A stretch of DNA of 64,000 nucleotides from Chionis minor (Eukaryota; Chordata; Aves; Charadriiformes; Chionididae). The stretch spans positions 682,001 to 746,000 of the forward strand of contig VZSF01012080.1 of assembly GCA_013398295.1 (NCBI GenBank). Direction: 5' to 3'. Position numbers and translations under genes: made by a program. Below are positions 1-12,900 of the stretch, in pieces (position 1 is the stretch's first letter; each line of letters starts with the position of its first letter). Under the pieces are notes generated by a model. It worked only from the letters and a program-made list of their open reading frames with translations, did not search any database and was not told the origin of the DNA.

Positions 1-329
1 GTCTTTATGATTTGCCAGCATATTTGTAAATTTAAAACTCAGGAGAGAGTACAACCAGACTTCCTGAGACTCTGTAACTTCACTTCCAGGAGAGGATACT
101 GTTCAGCATTAGCTGGTTTGGGTTTTTTTTAAACTTATCGTTCCTTATACATGTATTCTGTGACTTAATTGGTGAATGACAGTAGGAGTTAGGTCTTTTT
201 TTCTGAGAGTCAGATTAATCACCACCATATCTGGAACTGAAAAGTTTGCACAACAAAAGCATACAGATATGCTATCAAATCAAAGGCTTTTTCCAAATTT
301 CCATATGGACTTGCCATTCTGCTTGTCAG

Positions 330-690
330 GGTCCAGAGTCCACTAACAAGACCCCCACCCTGCTCATGGCTCAGGACCCCATGTCAACCCCCCAGAGCTG
401 TCAGCCCCTGCCCCAGTGACACCTCACCAGGGCCAGTCTCCAGCTCCCCACAGCCCTGCCCTGCCTGGCCACGGGCCCCACAGAGCCACGTCCCTGTCCC
501 CAGGGAGCTGCCCGATGCCTGGGGCTGCGGCTGCCCTGGTGTCCCCGGCTGCTCTGCTCCTGGCTGTGGGTGGGATGGGTCCTGGGTACCAGGATGGCCC
601 AGCCATCATCTACCCGGGGAGCCCTGGCACCTGAATCCAGGGAGCTGCCAGCCCCAATGGTGCCCTGACGCTGTTGCGAGTGTTGTTGTC
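330..690. other. GC-rich island inside AT-rich intron, unclassified
   Basis: About 350 bases are strikingly rich in C and G compared with the flanks, which are AT-rich on both sides. It includes a chance-looking open frame of 72 codons (416-634) made mostly of P, G, A and S. Several CpG dinucleotides are present, but too few for a classic CpG island. I could not match it to CR1 or to an LTR family. It could be an old GC-rich repeat, a degraded minisatellite or a biased-gene-conversion hotspot. Confidence 0.5.
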
Positions 691-3600
691 AACAAAGGTC
701 TGTAAGGTGGATGTTTTTTCTTCACATTTTTAAACCCATGAGCAAAAGCCATCCCTCAGGCAAAAAAAGGTTTTCAAATTCCCAGCCACCTCATACCTTA
801 TGCAATATTTTAAACATTGCATAAATCGTCTGTCATTGAAAATTCGAAGAGGGAGAAGCAGAGCTCTGTTTGCTACCCTTTGCAAAGGAGTACAGCTCAG
901 TCTGCAGTCTTTCATTTAGGTCCCCGAGTTTTTTGTTTTCTTTTCACATAGTTTTGTTTTTCTCTTGGTACACATTTCAGGAGTAAGGCATGAAATTTTT
1001 TGTAATATTTGTGGTCATGATTACAATATTAAAGTATTATAAAGATATGGTTACTCTTCCTTTTTACTTAGCTGGTCTATAAAATTGTCCGTATTTCTGT
1101 TACATACTATTTCAAGAGCATGCTTGCAATGTTTGCAAGGAAAAATTCAATTCCATCTGTAATACTGGGGAAGGTGTAGGAGTAGAAGCTTTGCTGGAAT
1201 TTAGTAAAGCATTTGCAGACCCAGAAACAGATATAGCCATCATGGGAGCAGTCCTAAGGGAAGAGGGTAGATTAAATGAGGTTTTGCACTCTCCCAAACT
1301 GCTCTTTCAAGAAATACATTTTAGATCAATAGATTGCATCTAAAAGTGTTCAGGCAGAAAGAGCAACAATTCCCTGTATATCTAACCACCATGCAAGTTA
1401 GGCTTCACTTTACTTGAACAGAAGGTGAAAATAAAATGAGGGACTTACAGCAAAGGCTGTTTCTTCCTGAGAAATCTCTCCTTATTATGAGATTATCTCA
1501 AGGTTTTTGTCTTCAACATGAAATGGCAAGGACTGGTAACACAATGCGGTAACACAAAATGTATTCATTTTGGAACTAGTGGCTTTAACCCATTCTGATG
1601 AAACGTTAATATCATAGTGAAATGGATTAATCATCTGAGCCATAATGTTCTGTAAAAGTTACTGAATCACTGCAACAACATACAAGTATGTTCATTTGTG
1701 TAATCCTTTGCCTTTACTTAAATACAGTAACCTTCTGTACTTTAGAGAGGAGCCTCCATTTTTAAAGTGGATGTCTTTATGGTAAATAACATGCTTTATA
1801 CTTTGGAAGAAAAGAAAAAAACCCCTGCTTTAAAATAGGAAAAGCAGACAAAACTCATTATACTGTTTTTTTACAGAACTTTGTACTCATATATAATGAC
1901 CGTTCTGGATATTTTTTTTTTTTTAATTAGCCTCTGTTTCATTAAATAGATTACATTTGGTTCAGGTGTGATACTATCTCGAAGGGATTCTGAGTGGTGA
2001 CAGTACATGTCAATAACTGATTCTTCTGAGTCTGAAAAAATTGACATAAAGTACTCTATAATTTTTTTTGGAAATTACTCCAAAAATTTTGCTCCTAACC
2101 TCAAATTTGTGTAGTGTAGCATGATTTAGAAGAGTTTCAGAGTACTCTGGTAAAACAACAGTTGCAAGGTTTACTGAAGTAATAAAAATAATACAATACG
2201 TTACAAAATGCTATAAGATGTATCTGCAAATTATTTTGTGTAATCACTGCCATGAAAAATGTGTAAATTTCTAATATAAAAATATCTCATATTTAAACTA
2301 TCACAAACGATGAAAGCAGGTAAAAAAATTACTGGAAAAATACAATTTTTTCTGAACGTTGTAGACTATTTGCACTACACTATTGTTAATAATTTTAACA
2401 TAGTTATACATTAAAGTACAGAAAACATTCATTTCATACTCAACATGTAGATTTGTTTATTTTGAGACACTATCTCCTTGTTCAGCTAATACCCTCTTAA
2501 GTCAAGAAACTAAGAGTGAGTGCAATGTAATATTAAGTACATGTATAGTACAATTGAATTTGGGTTGTATAATTGTTTTTAAAATACTGTTTCTTGACAT
2601 AGCTTTTGGATACTCATCATTCTTGCGAATTCTATCTTTCCATTTCTCTTCAAGTAGAATCTTCTTTTTCCCTGGTAGTATCTCCATGGGTAAAGTGGAC
2701 TTCATTTTTTTTTTTTTAATCTGGATTGCTGAAACAAATGAAGCAAATGTACATAAAATCCACAGCTCGTAATTTAAAAACCACTTGAAACATCCATTTC
2801 TCCAGTTGCTTCTTTTTGGAGAAGAGCAGATGCAAAATGAAAATGCAAATTTAAACATAGATGATTAGGCTGTGACTTTAGCATGGCTCGAAGAGAGGGT
2901 GATACATATTTGCCATCCATGTGCTTTTCTCAGGATGTACTGTTCATTAAAGGTAAGAGGCACAATTAATTTCTTGTTTCTCATAGCAGTGGCCTCCAGG
3001 GATAGTAATTTTTCACTAGGTTCTATGTCAGATACCTATTACCACCTACCTTCTGTGGGAACAAAGGCTGAAATAAATGGAACTGACTGTATTTGTCTTG
3101 ATCAGCTGACCATACAAGAGGTGAAAGACCCATAGATGTCTTTCATTTGAATGTGGTTTTATCTGCCTTTGGAACAATTTTGTCCGCCTTTGAATTGAGG
3201 ATCACTGGCAAGACTTTAGGAACGCTCTACCCTCCATGAAACCTAGTTGTGGGGTATCTACTGCATTCACTGAGCACTGCATTAGGCTGCTTGTCAAAAT
3301 CTAACAAGATTTTTTTCTTCTTGATTCATTTTTGATTAATGATACAACTAACAGCTGTTGCCAGATGAGAGCCACGATGGAGGAGTCCTGACAGGAGTCC
3401 TCAGGGTAAATTTCAAGGCTTTGAAATTAAAAATGATTCATGTAGCTGCTGACACATATTCCTAGGCAGAAGCAGAATAACAAATCAAAATCAAATGTCC
3501 TTTACATTTTCTCTTCAGTCAGCTATTTTACTTAAAAGATCCTAAATTATTACTGAAAATTTCATTTTTACTAGGGCTCTACCACACAGGAAGATTTTAA

Positions 3601-3879
3601 GAAATAATAGGTAAAAAATAAGTAAACTCATGTTAGGTGCAAGGATTTTTTAATCTACCTCACCTTTTCACTGCTATCTGGTTTTATCTAGAGTTAAGAA
3701 TCTTGCACCATTTTTCGTGACTGATAACTCCTCCCTGTAGAACACATAAATTGAAGTACTCATTGGCACAAACTTATAGAGGATTTTTTTTTTTTTTTTT
3801 AGTTATAGGAGTTAGGAGTTGGAAGAATATCCAGCCAGATGGGTTTTTTGCTACTTGCACCTTTTATGGTACTTTTGAA
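691..3879. other. Intron sequence with nothing recognised
   Basis: This is AT-rich sequence with homopolymer T runs near 1910-1924, 2706-2718 and 3786-3800. A minus-strand open frame of 118 codons at 2502-2858 resembles no protein I know and includes the poly-A stretch as lysines, so I treat it as chance. Confidence 0.5.
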
Positions 3880-4254
3880 GGCCAGCCCATGATGTTGGCT
3901 GTGCTGTGGCTCAAGAGGCTATCGGAGCACCTGCCTCTGTAGTGCCATAGGTGTCTCAATTCACTTCCCCAGGGCTTCCTCAGTTCACCGAGTCTGGCAT
4001 ATTGTAACCCACTGATGTCCCTGGCCCACGTATGTGCTTCCTGTCCTCGGGAGCAAGCAGGGGCTGAGGGCAGCTGTTGCTTCTCAGGATTTGCTGGGAT
4101 TCGTGCAGGGAGCAGCCCAGACTTCGAACTGGTGGCTGTGGGCTGCTGTGGACATGCTCTGCTCGCAGAGCCTGCCTGGTACATAGTGAACAGAAGAACT
4201 ATGAAGAGAAGAGAATGTTGGCATTTCTCTTTTTGACTGGTCAAAGCGGAAAGA

Positions 4255-4323
4255 GACAGAACTATCCGATGACCTTAAACATCTTTTCCAGCCCAAATGA
4301 TTCTGTGATTCTGTGGTTCTATG
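4255..4323 (+). mobile_element. CR1 LINE 3' end, + orientation, 5'-truncated
   Basis: The segment reads like the terminal CR1 3' UTR (CCGATGACCTTAAAC followed by TTTTCCAGCCCAAATG). It ends in three direct 8-bp units, ATTCTGTG, ATTCTGTG and GTTCTATG, which is the diagnostic CR1 tail. The GC-richer sequence just upstream (about 3880-4250) may be part of the same insertion, but I could not align it to the CR1 body, so the 5' boundary is unknown. Confidence 0.85.
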
Positions 4324-7300
4324 TTAGCATTTCCTTCTGCTGGCCATTTTCTTATAACATGGACACTGAAGCACCCATACATCAGATGGCAAGGGAGTCT
4401 GCCTGAGGATCATCAGTCCTCAATATTGGTGGTAAAAAGGGACTCTTGTCTGGCAGCAATCATCACGGTGCCTGTGCGACATTGTAATATCATCTGGTTT
4501 CATAGGCAGTGCTTCTGATCCTCCACTCCAAATCAGTTTCATGTAGATTTAATTTTAAAAGCACCGCAGTATATATACAACTATGTTACTGTTCTGAGAG
4601 AATGGCTTAGTGGACCGTAGTAGACCATAGCATGTTATAGTATGATGGCATTGCTACTTTTTTGTTGTCCAGTGATGGGCTACCTCAGTGACTTAGAGAT
4701 AATGCAAGTCAGTTTTACAAAATCTGAGTAAACTCCGTTCATTTCAAAGAAATTTTCTTTTACTATTCAGTGAAATTTGTCTTAGGCTTCTGAAGTCTAA
4801 CCATTCAGTACTGAATCAGACATTATTAAGACAACGGCACAGGATCTAATTGTATTTAATTGTCTTTATTTCAGGGTTTGTTTTCTTTGTTTCATGATGT
4901 TTTCTTTTTCCCATTAGAAAGACCTTTCTCAAAAGAAGAGAAAAAATAATCAAGTCCATTTGGAGTAGAAAGGAATTTTTAAATAAATACAAATATTTTT
5001 CCAGCCTCTTTTAAAATATCACATGATAATATATTTAAAGGGTCATTATGGAGTGGTTTTTTATTATCCTTATAGTTTTAACTGAAATTATTTAACTGAA
5101 AATAGCTAAGTAGTGCTGAGGATACTTTGAATAACTGTGGTATGAGAAAGGGTAAAAAATGACATTTGTTTTTGGTTTTTGGAATCAAGATGACATTGTC
5201 AGTAATGTGTTTAGTAGGTATAAAGTTTCCACTAGGAAATAATGAAATGAGGCACCTCTGATTTAAGATTAAACTTCTGATTTGCAAGAATCACAGTTCA
5301 GGTTGTTAGTCACAATGTTTTTCAGATATTTTAGTGTAAGTTAAGGGATTCCTGTCTAGTGGAAAAATGAGGAGGAAGAACTTTCCCTGCTCAGCCGCCT
5401 GCCTCATTCCCCCCACAACAAAAAATGCACAAACTCCCTTGTATATGAGGAAACTGCATTTGTCTTCGAAAAACAATTTCTACTGCAAATTTTCAACCAA
5501 ACTTAGCTTTTGTCTTTTGAATATATTGGGATTGCTACTTGTCAGGTTAGACAATCCGTTTCCATATATATTGATAGTTTATGTTCCATGATTCAGTAAC
5601 CATTTATGAAGTAGTATGTCATAATCTTATTTTGCTCTTTTGCTTGTTGGAAATGTGGGTGTAGTACTGAGAGCACAACATAAGAAGTAACATGATAAAA
5701 GTTAGATATTGTAATTGGCAGGTGGTAGGTTAGACTGCTGATAGCTCTCTGAATTAATTATGTAGAGCACAAATACTGGTAACTGGAAGAAAATATTAGC
5801 TTTCAGAAGTTTGGGGTTTTTTAGTATATTCTGGGCAGAGCTGATACCAATGCCTATAGTTAAGGTTGAGTAACAGTTTCCATTATAAGGCATATAGACT
5901 TTACTAGATTTTATTATTTAAGCTGAAATTATCTATTATGTAACTGTTGTCATGTCTGGTGATTATGTTAGTTCAGCAAAAGCAGCTTGTAAGAATGCGT
6001 CCAGGGAAGGAAATTATTTTTTACTATTGTTTTACTATTGTTCACATTTTTGTAACCATTTCTGGTTTGAAGTGAGAGTATGGCAACGGGGTAGAAGACA
6101 GACATTTTGTTTTCATAGTAAGATTACATGAAAGTCTGACAGAGGTCTGAGCCTCTGAAGAACCACCATTTCCATGTGTCCAAAAGCACTTTGAAAAAGA
6201 TTATCACTAGATTTCCTGAGTGGGTTCCACCCATGTTAAACAGGGATAAATGTAAGTGCTAAGCCATTGTGCTGAAGCTGTATAAGGGAGTTATAACCGT
6301 ACAGTAATTGTTGTCACCTATTTGACCAGAAAGGAGGAAATCATGAGTCCCAGTTTTAGTATTTTACAGATATTTAGTAATTTTGAGCTTACTACTGAGC
6401 AGATCTACAAAAGGCTATTCTGAGACGCCATTATGACATGACAGAGAAACTGCAGTAGGTCAGCTGTAGAAACCTTGGAGATAAATGTAAGCAATTGACA
6501 AGCTCTGCCCAGTATAAATTTGCTGAAAGCCTACGATGCTCGATGGATCCTCTCCTGCCACTGTCAAAGAGAAAAAAAAAAAGGAAGGACACTTGTTGAG
6601 ATCACTTCTTTTTATTTTTCTTAAGTAACATCAAAACCTGAATCATTTAACCAGCTTTTGCTAGTATCTTCTATAATAATGAAACAGATAGATCAAAAGC
6701 AAATATCTGTGGAAAAAATATTTTTTTCCATGTGATAATTTATAAGTCTATAGACTATTATGCGCTCTTCATCTGCACATGTTGAACTTTTGAATCACTT
6801 TACACACCGCTTCCCCTGTCTCCATATTCCTGCATGGATGAGACGCAGTTGTCATTGCATACTAGCAAAACAAGCTAAATGATGCTGATGCCGAAATAGA
6901 AACTGTTCTTTCTGCAGTACTTTGATTTTGAAAGTATTTCTGCCATGTAAAAGAACACTTTGTCTGCAGTTAAATGAAATTATCAGTTACCTATGTGTAT
7001 CTGAGCCAGAGCTGCATTTGGGCATTTAAGAATATTACTCTTTTTTCAGTGTCAAAAAGAAGGCTGCACTTACGAAGGCACACAGGACAATCTCATACGG
7101 AGATTAGGATCTTAAAACTTCTAAATAAATGTTTCAGTTTATAAAAAGAAATTTGCACTATATATGAAGAATGTATGTTTGAATTGATGGTATATTGTAG
7201 TATCTTTGATTCCAGTTTATAAACTTTCCTGTTTAGATCTCCAGTCATTCTGGGCAATATAATATAATGTGACTACAATATCCACTATGTGTAATCTCTC

Positions 7301-9563
7301 TCTGGAGCTGCTCTCTTGAATGAGATTGTGTGTTTACGGTTATGCTTAGCATGATAGAATAAATCAACAAGTACATTCAACAATAGCTCTGATTATTAGT
7401 AATACACAATAGCAGTTCATGACTTTCATAATCCAGACCTATTTGAATGGCAGATGAAGTTTTTCCATTTTATTTTTGTTTGTGTATGTTAATATCTGCG
7501 GCTCCAAGACAAAGCCCTGATCTTGTAAGCAGTTGTATGATTTTTAGTTTTAATACTAGCCTGTGTCTACATTGGCTAATGCCCTCATGTCTATGAAATG
7601 GATTAAGTTAATGCAACTGGATTATTTTAACTGTTGCAATCTGGAGTGTAGCAAGTGAAATCCTGCACTTCATATACAGTCCTGATGCCTTTCCAGGAAA
7701 AGGAGAAAAATATTTTATTGTACATTAGACTTAGAATTTTCTGCTTTCTTCATTATAAATAGAAGATGAAACAGTATGCATAGGTTTATAAAATTAAGAA
7801 GCCATGAGGTACCGAAGCATGTAAAAGCTATTTCAAAAGGATGGAACATCATATATTACCAGTAACAGGATGGTCATGCTAAACAATAAAAAAGGATTGA
7901 GGCAAATAGGAAGGTAGAAAAAAAGCCTCATATACTTTGTGGGAAAGTTAGGAAGCTATTATTTTCAAGACTGTGAGAACAAAAACTATTTTGAATGTGA
8001 TGTTGAAGAAAAACAAGAATTATCTCAGGGATGGATATCAACTGTGTGTATTTCAGGTCTCCGCATTAAAAAAAATGGGATTTTAAGAAACCATGAAAGA
8101 AATTACTGCATTAGTCTAGGCAAGACAAAATGAAATAAGGAATGAGGGTCTTAGCTGAAGTAGAATTAAAGTATTTCATTATAATAGCTATGATATGTTG
8201 GTTTGTGAGGCTAGAGACACATTTCCTTAGGACTGTATTTACGTAAGCAATGACTTTCTTTGAAATTTACATTCTCTCTCTCTTTTTTTTTTTTTTTTTT
8301 AAAACCATGTGCCCTTACAAAAATCTTGACTGTCAGATCTGGTACAAAAGAAAAAAGTCACTGGAGCCAAAAATGTTGTTGTCCCTGTTTCTGGGTTTCC
8401 TCACTTAGGGACATGAAACGGGTTGTGGGTCATAACGAATTTTCTGGTATCTTATTTTCTGACATACTCTTATTCTCTGCTGACTAGAAGTACATTTAAT
8501 ACAGAGTCAAAATCCAAGCAGTCCTTTTTCATTACTGCTGTGTGAGTGGACACTGTTGTGTTGGTGGTGTAATATGGGTTGGCCCATGAAATCATCCATC
8601 ATTTTAATGCAGACATGTACCTTATTCGTTATTGTTGACAATTCCAGTACATTTTTTGTTGAACAAGTTACATCAATTCTCCCCTTTTTTGTTATTAATA
8701 ATTCAAATGTTGTATCTCCCAAATTGATCTTAGTTAGACATGACATTAATTTTTCTATAATGTCTCTTTGGTGATGAACACTTACATAGTTTTTCACATA
8801 TCAGAAGTTCATGAAACGTTTCAGTATGGTTGGATGATTACATAAATTATATCTTAACCAGGTAGAGATTTCATCTGACATTTCAAAAACACACTGATTA
8901 TTGATTTTTTGGAAAATGTGTTTGCACATCATCATTCTCACTTATTATCAATTTGATGGGGTTTTTTGGGTCAAGTACAAAATGGTTTTATTATTCTTGT
9001 ATTAAAAATATTTGACTCGGTTTCCTTTTCACATGGACAAATACGAAAAAAGCCCACACTACTAATAAAGCCAATGGAGTCACGCTAATATATCATAAAC
9101 AGAGGCTGACTATTGTGATTTAACAATATTTGCTCTTAATTATTCATGGTACGTATAAGCAAGTAAATCCTTGTGTCAGCTATCATCTTTGTCGTTCATT
9201 TTTTATGTTAATAGTAGGTCATTTCAGCTTAGACTCTTCTTAACGAGACTGGCAAATGTCTGATAGTCTTATAAATCTAATGAGACCAATGAAAAACAAT
9301 TAACAACTTGGATTTTCAGGGGTATTTTTGTAGTTTAATATGGAGATACTTGTACCTTTAGCTTGCCACTTCATTAATTCTTAACTCACTAATGTAAGAA
9401 TGTACATGTTGTTGTGTTTGAACTTTTGCCAAATTATCTTTACATAATAGATGGTACATTTGATGTTGATACCTGTAAGATCATGAAAGTGCTGTGGAGC
9501 ACTTTGACCCTGAGTGATTTTGCCTGCTATCATTGCATGTTGATGAAGAAACCTCATTATTTT

Positions 9564-9593
9564 GGGAGGGGGAGGAAAGGGGGGCGGGGAGGG
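9564..9593 (+). other. G-quadruplex-forming motif
   Basis: Five runs of three or more G are separated by loops of one to six bases on the + strand (runs begin at 9564, 9568, 9579, 9586 and 9591). This fits the usual G3+N1-7 rule for intramolecular quadruplexes. Because the host gene is read from the same strand, the motif would also be present in the nascent transcript. Function is not implied. Confidence 0.75.
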
Positions 9594-9882
9594 AGGAGTG
9601 TCGTAAGGACAAAACTTCAGCTTGTGTGTTAAACAGTAAGTATTGCCCCCGTACAAATCAGAGCCAAATAAAACCTTTTCTTAGCCATTAACTAGCCTCA
9701 CTTTTGAAATCCTATGCAAATACCAAATACAGAATTGTGGCTACAGGTGTTTTCCAGAGAACTACTCTTTCTCATGCTGTTGGAGAGTGGAATAGCACTT
9801 ACCTTTTTTCTTCTTCTTTTTTTTTTAAATTTTTAATTTTTTTTATTGTCCTATTTAATGTAGCAGATTCAGATGTTTTGTG

Positions 9883-9917
9883 TATGTAGTACCCAAGTAG
9901 TATGTAGTACCCAAGTA
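9883..9917 (+). repeat. 18-bp direct tandem duplication
   Basis: TATGTAGTACCCAAGTAG at 9883-9900 is followed immediately by the same 17 bases at 9901-9917. The copies are identical, which points to a recent slippage event. Confidence 0.9.
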
Positions 9918-12900
9918 CAGGAGGTGTATTCAGTGACTGGACAGTCCCTCTGTGCCTCTTTGGTATTCCAGATGACATTACTGCAGTGTTACACCTTGGA
10001 AAATTCCCAGATCTTCTGAAAAATGCAGGTGTTCTACTCTACGACACTTTCATGGTCATAATCTGTAAACCATTCAAAGGCAGGGTTTTGTTTGCTTTCT
10101 TAGAACGTGGTGTTTGTATATTAAAAATGAAGTTATCTTCAGGTGCAGATGGAAAAAATAAAAAGTTTAAAATGTTACTTACGTACTTTCTTAAGTTAGT
10201 GCTTATACGGTTTGGAGGCAAAATTACTTCTTTTTAAAATTCTATATATTTCTATGGATGCCATCAAGCCACCAGACTATAGTGGTTCAGAATATCAGTT
10301 CAGATTCCCATAGATATTTTAGCCTACTCTGCCACATCCCCAGTAATTAGCCGAATGGATCCCTGTATGGTTTAGATTATTCTTTCCTTAGCTAAGGTTT
10401 TTCTATCTTTTTTCTTGCCACATTAGTGGGAAATGTGTTTATGTGGCTCTAAATGAAGTTTACACTTTATTCTTAGATACATAATAAAGTGTATCTTCTG
10501 AAATATATTCTGAAATATATGCAAGTATGTACACGCAGAGAGAGAGTAAAGCTATGATGGAAAGACAATATTACTTGTAAGAAATAATTTTTGAGTTAGA
10601 ACTTTCCTTTTGACATAGAATATTTGCATTTTCATTTCTCTTATGGTCAATTTTGGATCCCAGCCTCACTGTAGAGAAAATAACACTAATATCAAGAAAA
10701 GTAAGTTACATATTGGTACACAGTTGTTTAAATTCTGCTTCTATTGAAAACAGTGGATATCTTGAATAACATAAAGTAAAATTATTGTAGTTTAACTATT
10801 AAGTGATGCAGAAAATGATGTAGAAAAGAAGCTGAGTGAATATTTTTGTGCTGTTGTACTTGTTGGCCTGACTGCTTTGTCAGTAGCAATCGAGTATTAT
10901 TTGTTCTGTCTACATTTTTGCTTAATTTTGAAAAATATCGCTTTCAATTAATTCTAAAGGAAGGAATTAAATACTTCTTTTCACTGGAAAAAAGTTGTGT
11001 ATCTCTGTTTAGCTCCTCAGAATTATATCAGCAGAGAGTGTAGGCATCAGTGAAACCACAAAACATCGCAGATGATCTTAAAAAGATTCGTACTTTCAAT
11101 ATTGCTAATTTAGGGTTAAGAGAATAATTTGTTTATTTTGATTGATTGCCAGAATAGATAGGAAAAATTCATGTCAAACTGATTTTTTTTTTTTCAATAG
11201 CAGCCTTCAATGAAGACCAAACTGAGGGGGGAAAAAAAAAGAAGATAAATATTTTTCTTCAATCGTTTATTCAGAACCAGTGAAACCAAAGTATGTAATT
11301 TTACTGCATTCATAATAAAGAAGTTAAGAAATTGGCTATATTTACAAAGCTGCCAGTAGAAAGATACTGATTTCATCATCCCTTTTATCTAATAGGCAAA
11401 TACGTAGGAGATGGAATTTGATATATTCTGTTGGTTGGAATGTTTGAGTCTATACTTCCTACATGAAGAATGCCATAGGTATGGCTAGATAATTATTGTT
11501 TAACTGCAGTTTTTGTTTAAAAAAAATAGAAGCAGTAATGATTATTGTGGCTAGAAAGGAAGGATAATTTTCTGCAGTGTAATATTTTGTTTTAGATAAT
11601 ATATTTTGGTATTTTAATACCATCAGAAAGAAAATGGTTAATTCCATTTTGAAACGGATTTATCTAAAATTTTGTTTACTAACATTTATTTACTGTTTAA
11701 ATTGACTTACCACGATGAAGCAGCATGGCATTTTGAGGTTTCTCCATTTCTAAGTCTTAATTTATTTTTTACTTTTTTTAAAAAATCTAAACCATGTCTT
11801 TTCCTTTGCACCAGGTTTTGGCTGCATTTCTTACCAGCAATTACAGGCATCTGTATTTCTTCAAATGCTTCATGAACACTGTTGCTTATTATTGTGAAAA
11901 CTTTGGCATATTTCAGTGCTAAAAACTGAGAAATTGTGATTAACTTTGATATATTAATCATACGTTCAATTATATGGCCATTTTGAATGTGTAGGTTCCA
12001 ATATTATTAGTGTTCTTTTAAGATCCTTTTATGTTGCCAGGTATAGGGCTTGCTTTCATATTTTTATACCTTCCTTATCTCAGGCTGTACCGGTGTGGTG
12101 TGTAACATGTCAAAAAAGGAAGGGGAAACACAGAATAGTTGAGCTGGAAACCTGTCCTCATTCCAGAACTTTTTATTATTATTATAGTGTTTGTGTGCCA
12201 TATTTTTAATATTCAGAAAGAATACCCAATCTTTTAATATTAATTAAATTTATAATATTTGCATTTAAAATGAAAAGTTTGATGGAAATGTTTTAAATTA
12301 CTGAAAACAACACGGAAATGAGTGGTGAGGTATTAATAATTTATTTGACACTTAGCACAATAATGATACACCAAATTGGAAAAGTTTTTTTTTTTTAATG
12401 GAAATTAAAAAAGAAAAAAAATCCAAACCCATGACATGGAACAGAGAATTTACTTATTTTTTTAAAGCCTTCTATCTGAAAATGTTCTTCTCTTTATTTC
12501 AGAACTACACTTGCTTTGTATCCTTAATGAAATTGTTTTCCAATTGATAACACTTGTCACTTTTCAGAGTATTGTTCCTTGAAAATATGTCCACAGATAA
12601 AAGATTTCTTCTGAAAAATTAGCCTTCTCAGGTAGACCACATAAAACAAAACCAGACATTTGGGGCATGAAATCTACTGCAAGAAAAGAAATAAACTATG
12701 GGCAAAGAAAGAGGCAAAGCACAGACTACAAAGAATACTACAGAAGACAGGAGACTCCAAGGTTATTTCCTTTCTCATTAACTTCATAACGTATAAACCA
12801 CTGCAGAACTGCAGTTTGTTTGCTCATTTGAATTAAATGGAGAACTCAGAATGCAAGATACAAGAAAACAGTAATTCACATCTAGTTTTGTGAAATCAAG

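Noticed and set aside
416..634. P/G/A-rich open frame of 72 codons
   Set aside because: The composition follows the GC-rich island. There is no family resemblance and no exon boundaries.
2502..2858. Minus-strand open frame of 118 codons with a lysine-rich, charged C-terminal half
   Set aside because: It resembles no protein I know, includes a poly-A run read as lysines, and has no splice or promoter support. In 64 kb of AT-rich DNA on six frames, a few open runs of about 120 codons are expected by chance (rough estimate from stop-codon frequency).
3864..4244. Overlapping open frames on both strands (up to 126 codons)
   Set aside because: They lie in a GC-richer block where stops are rarer, next to a CR1 tail. 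No conserved motif was recognised.
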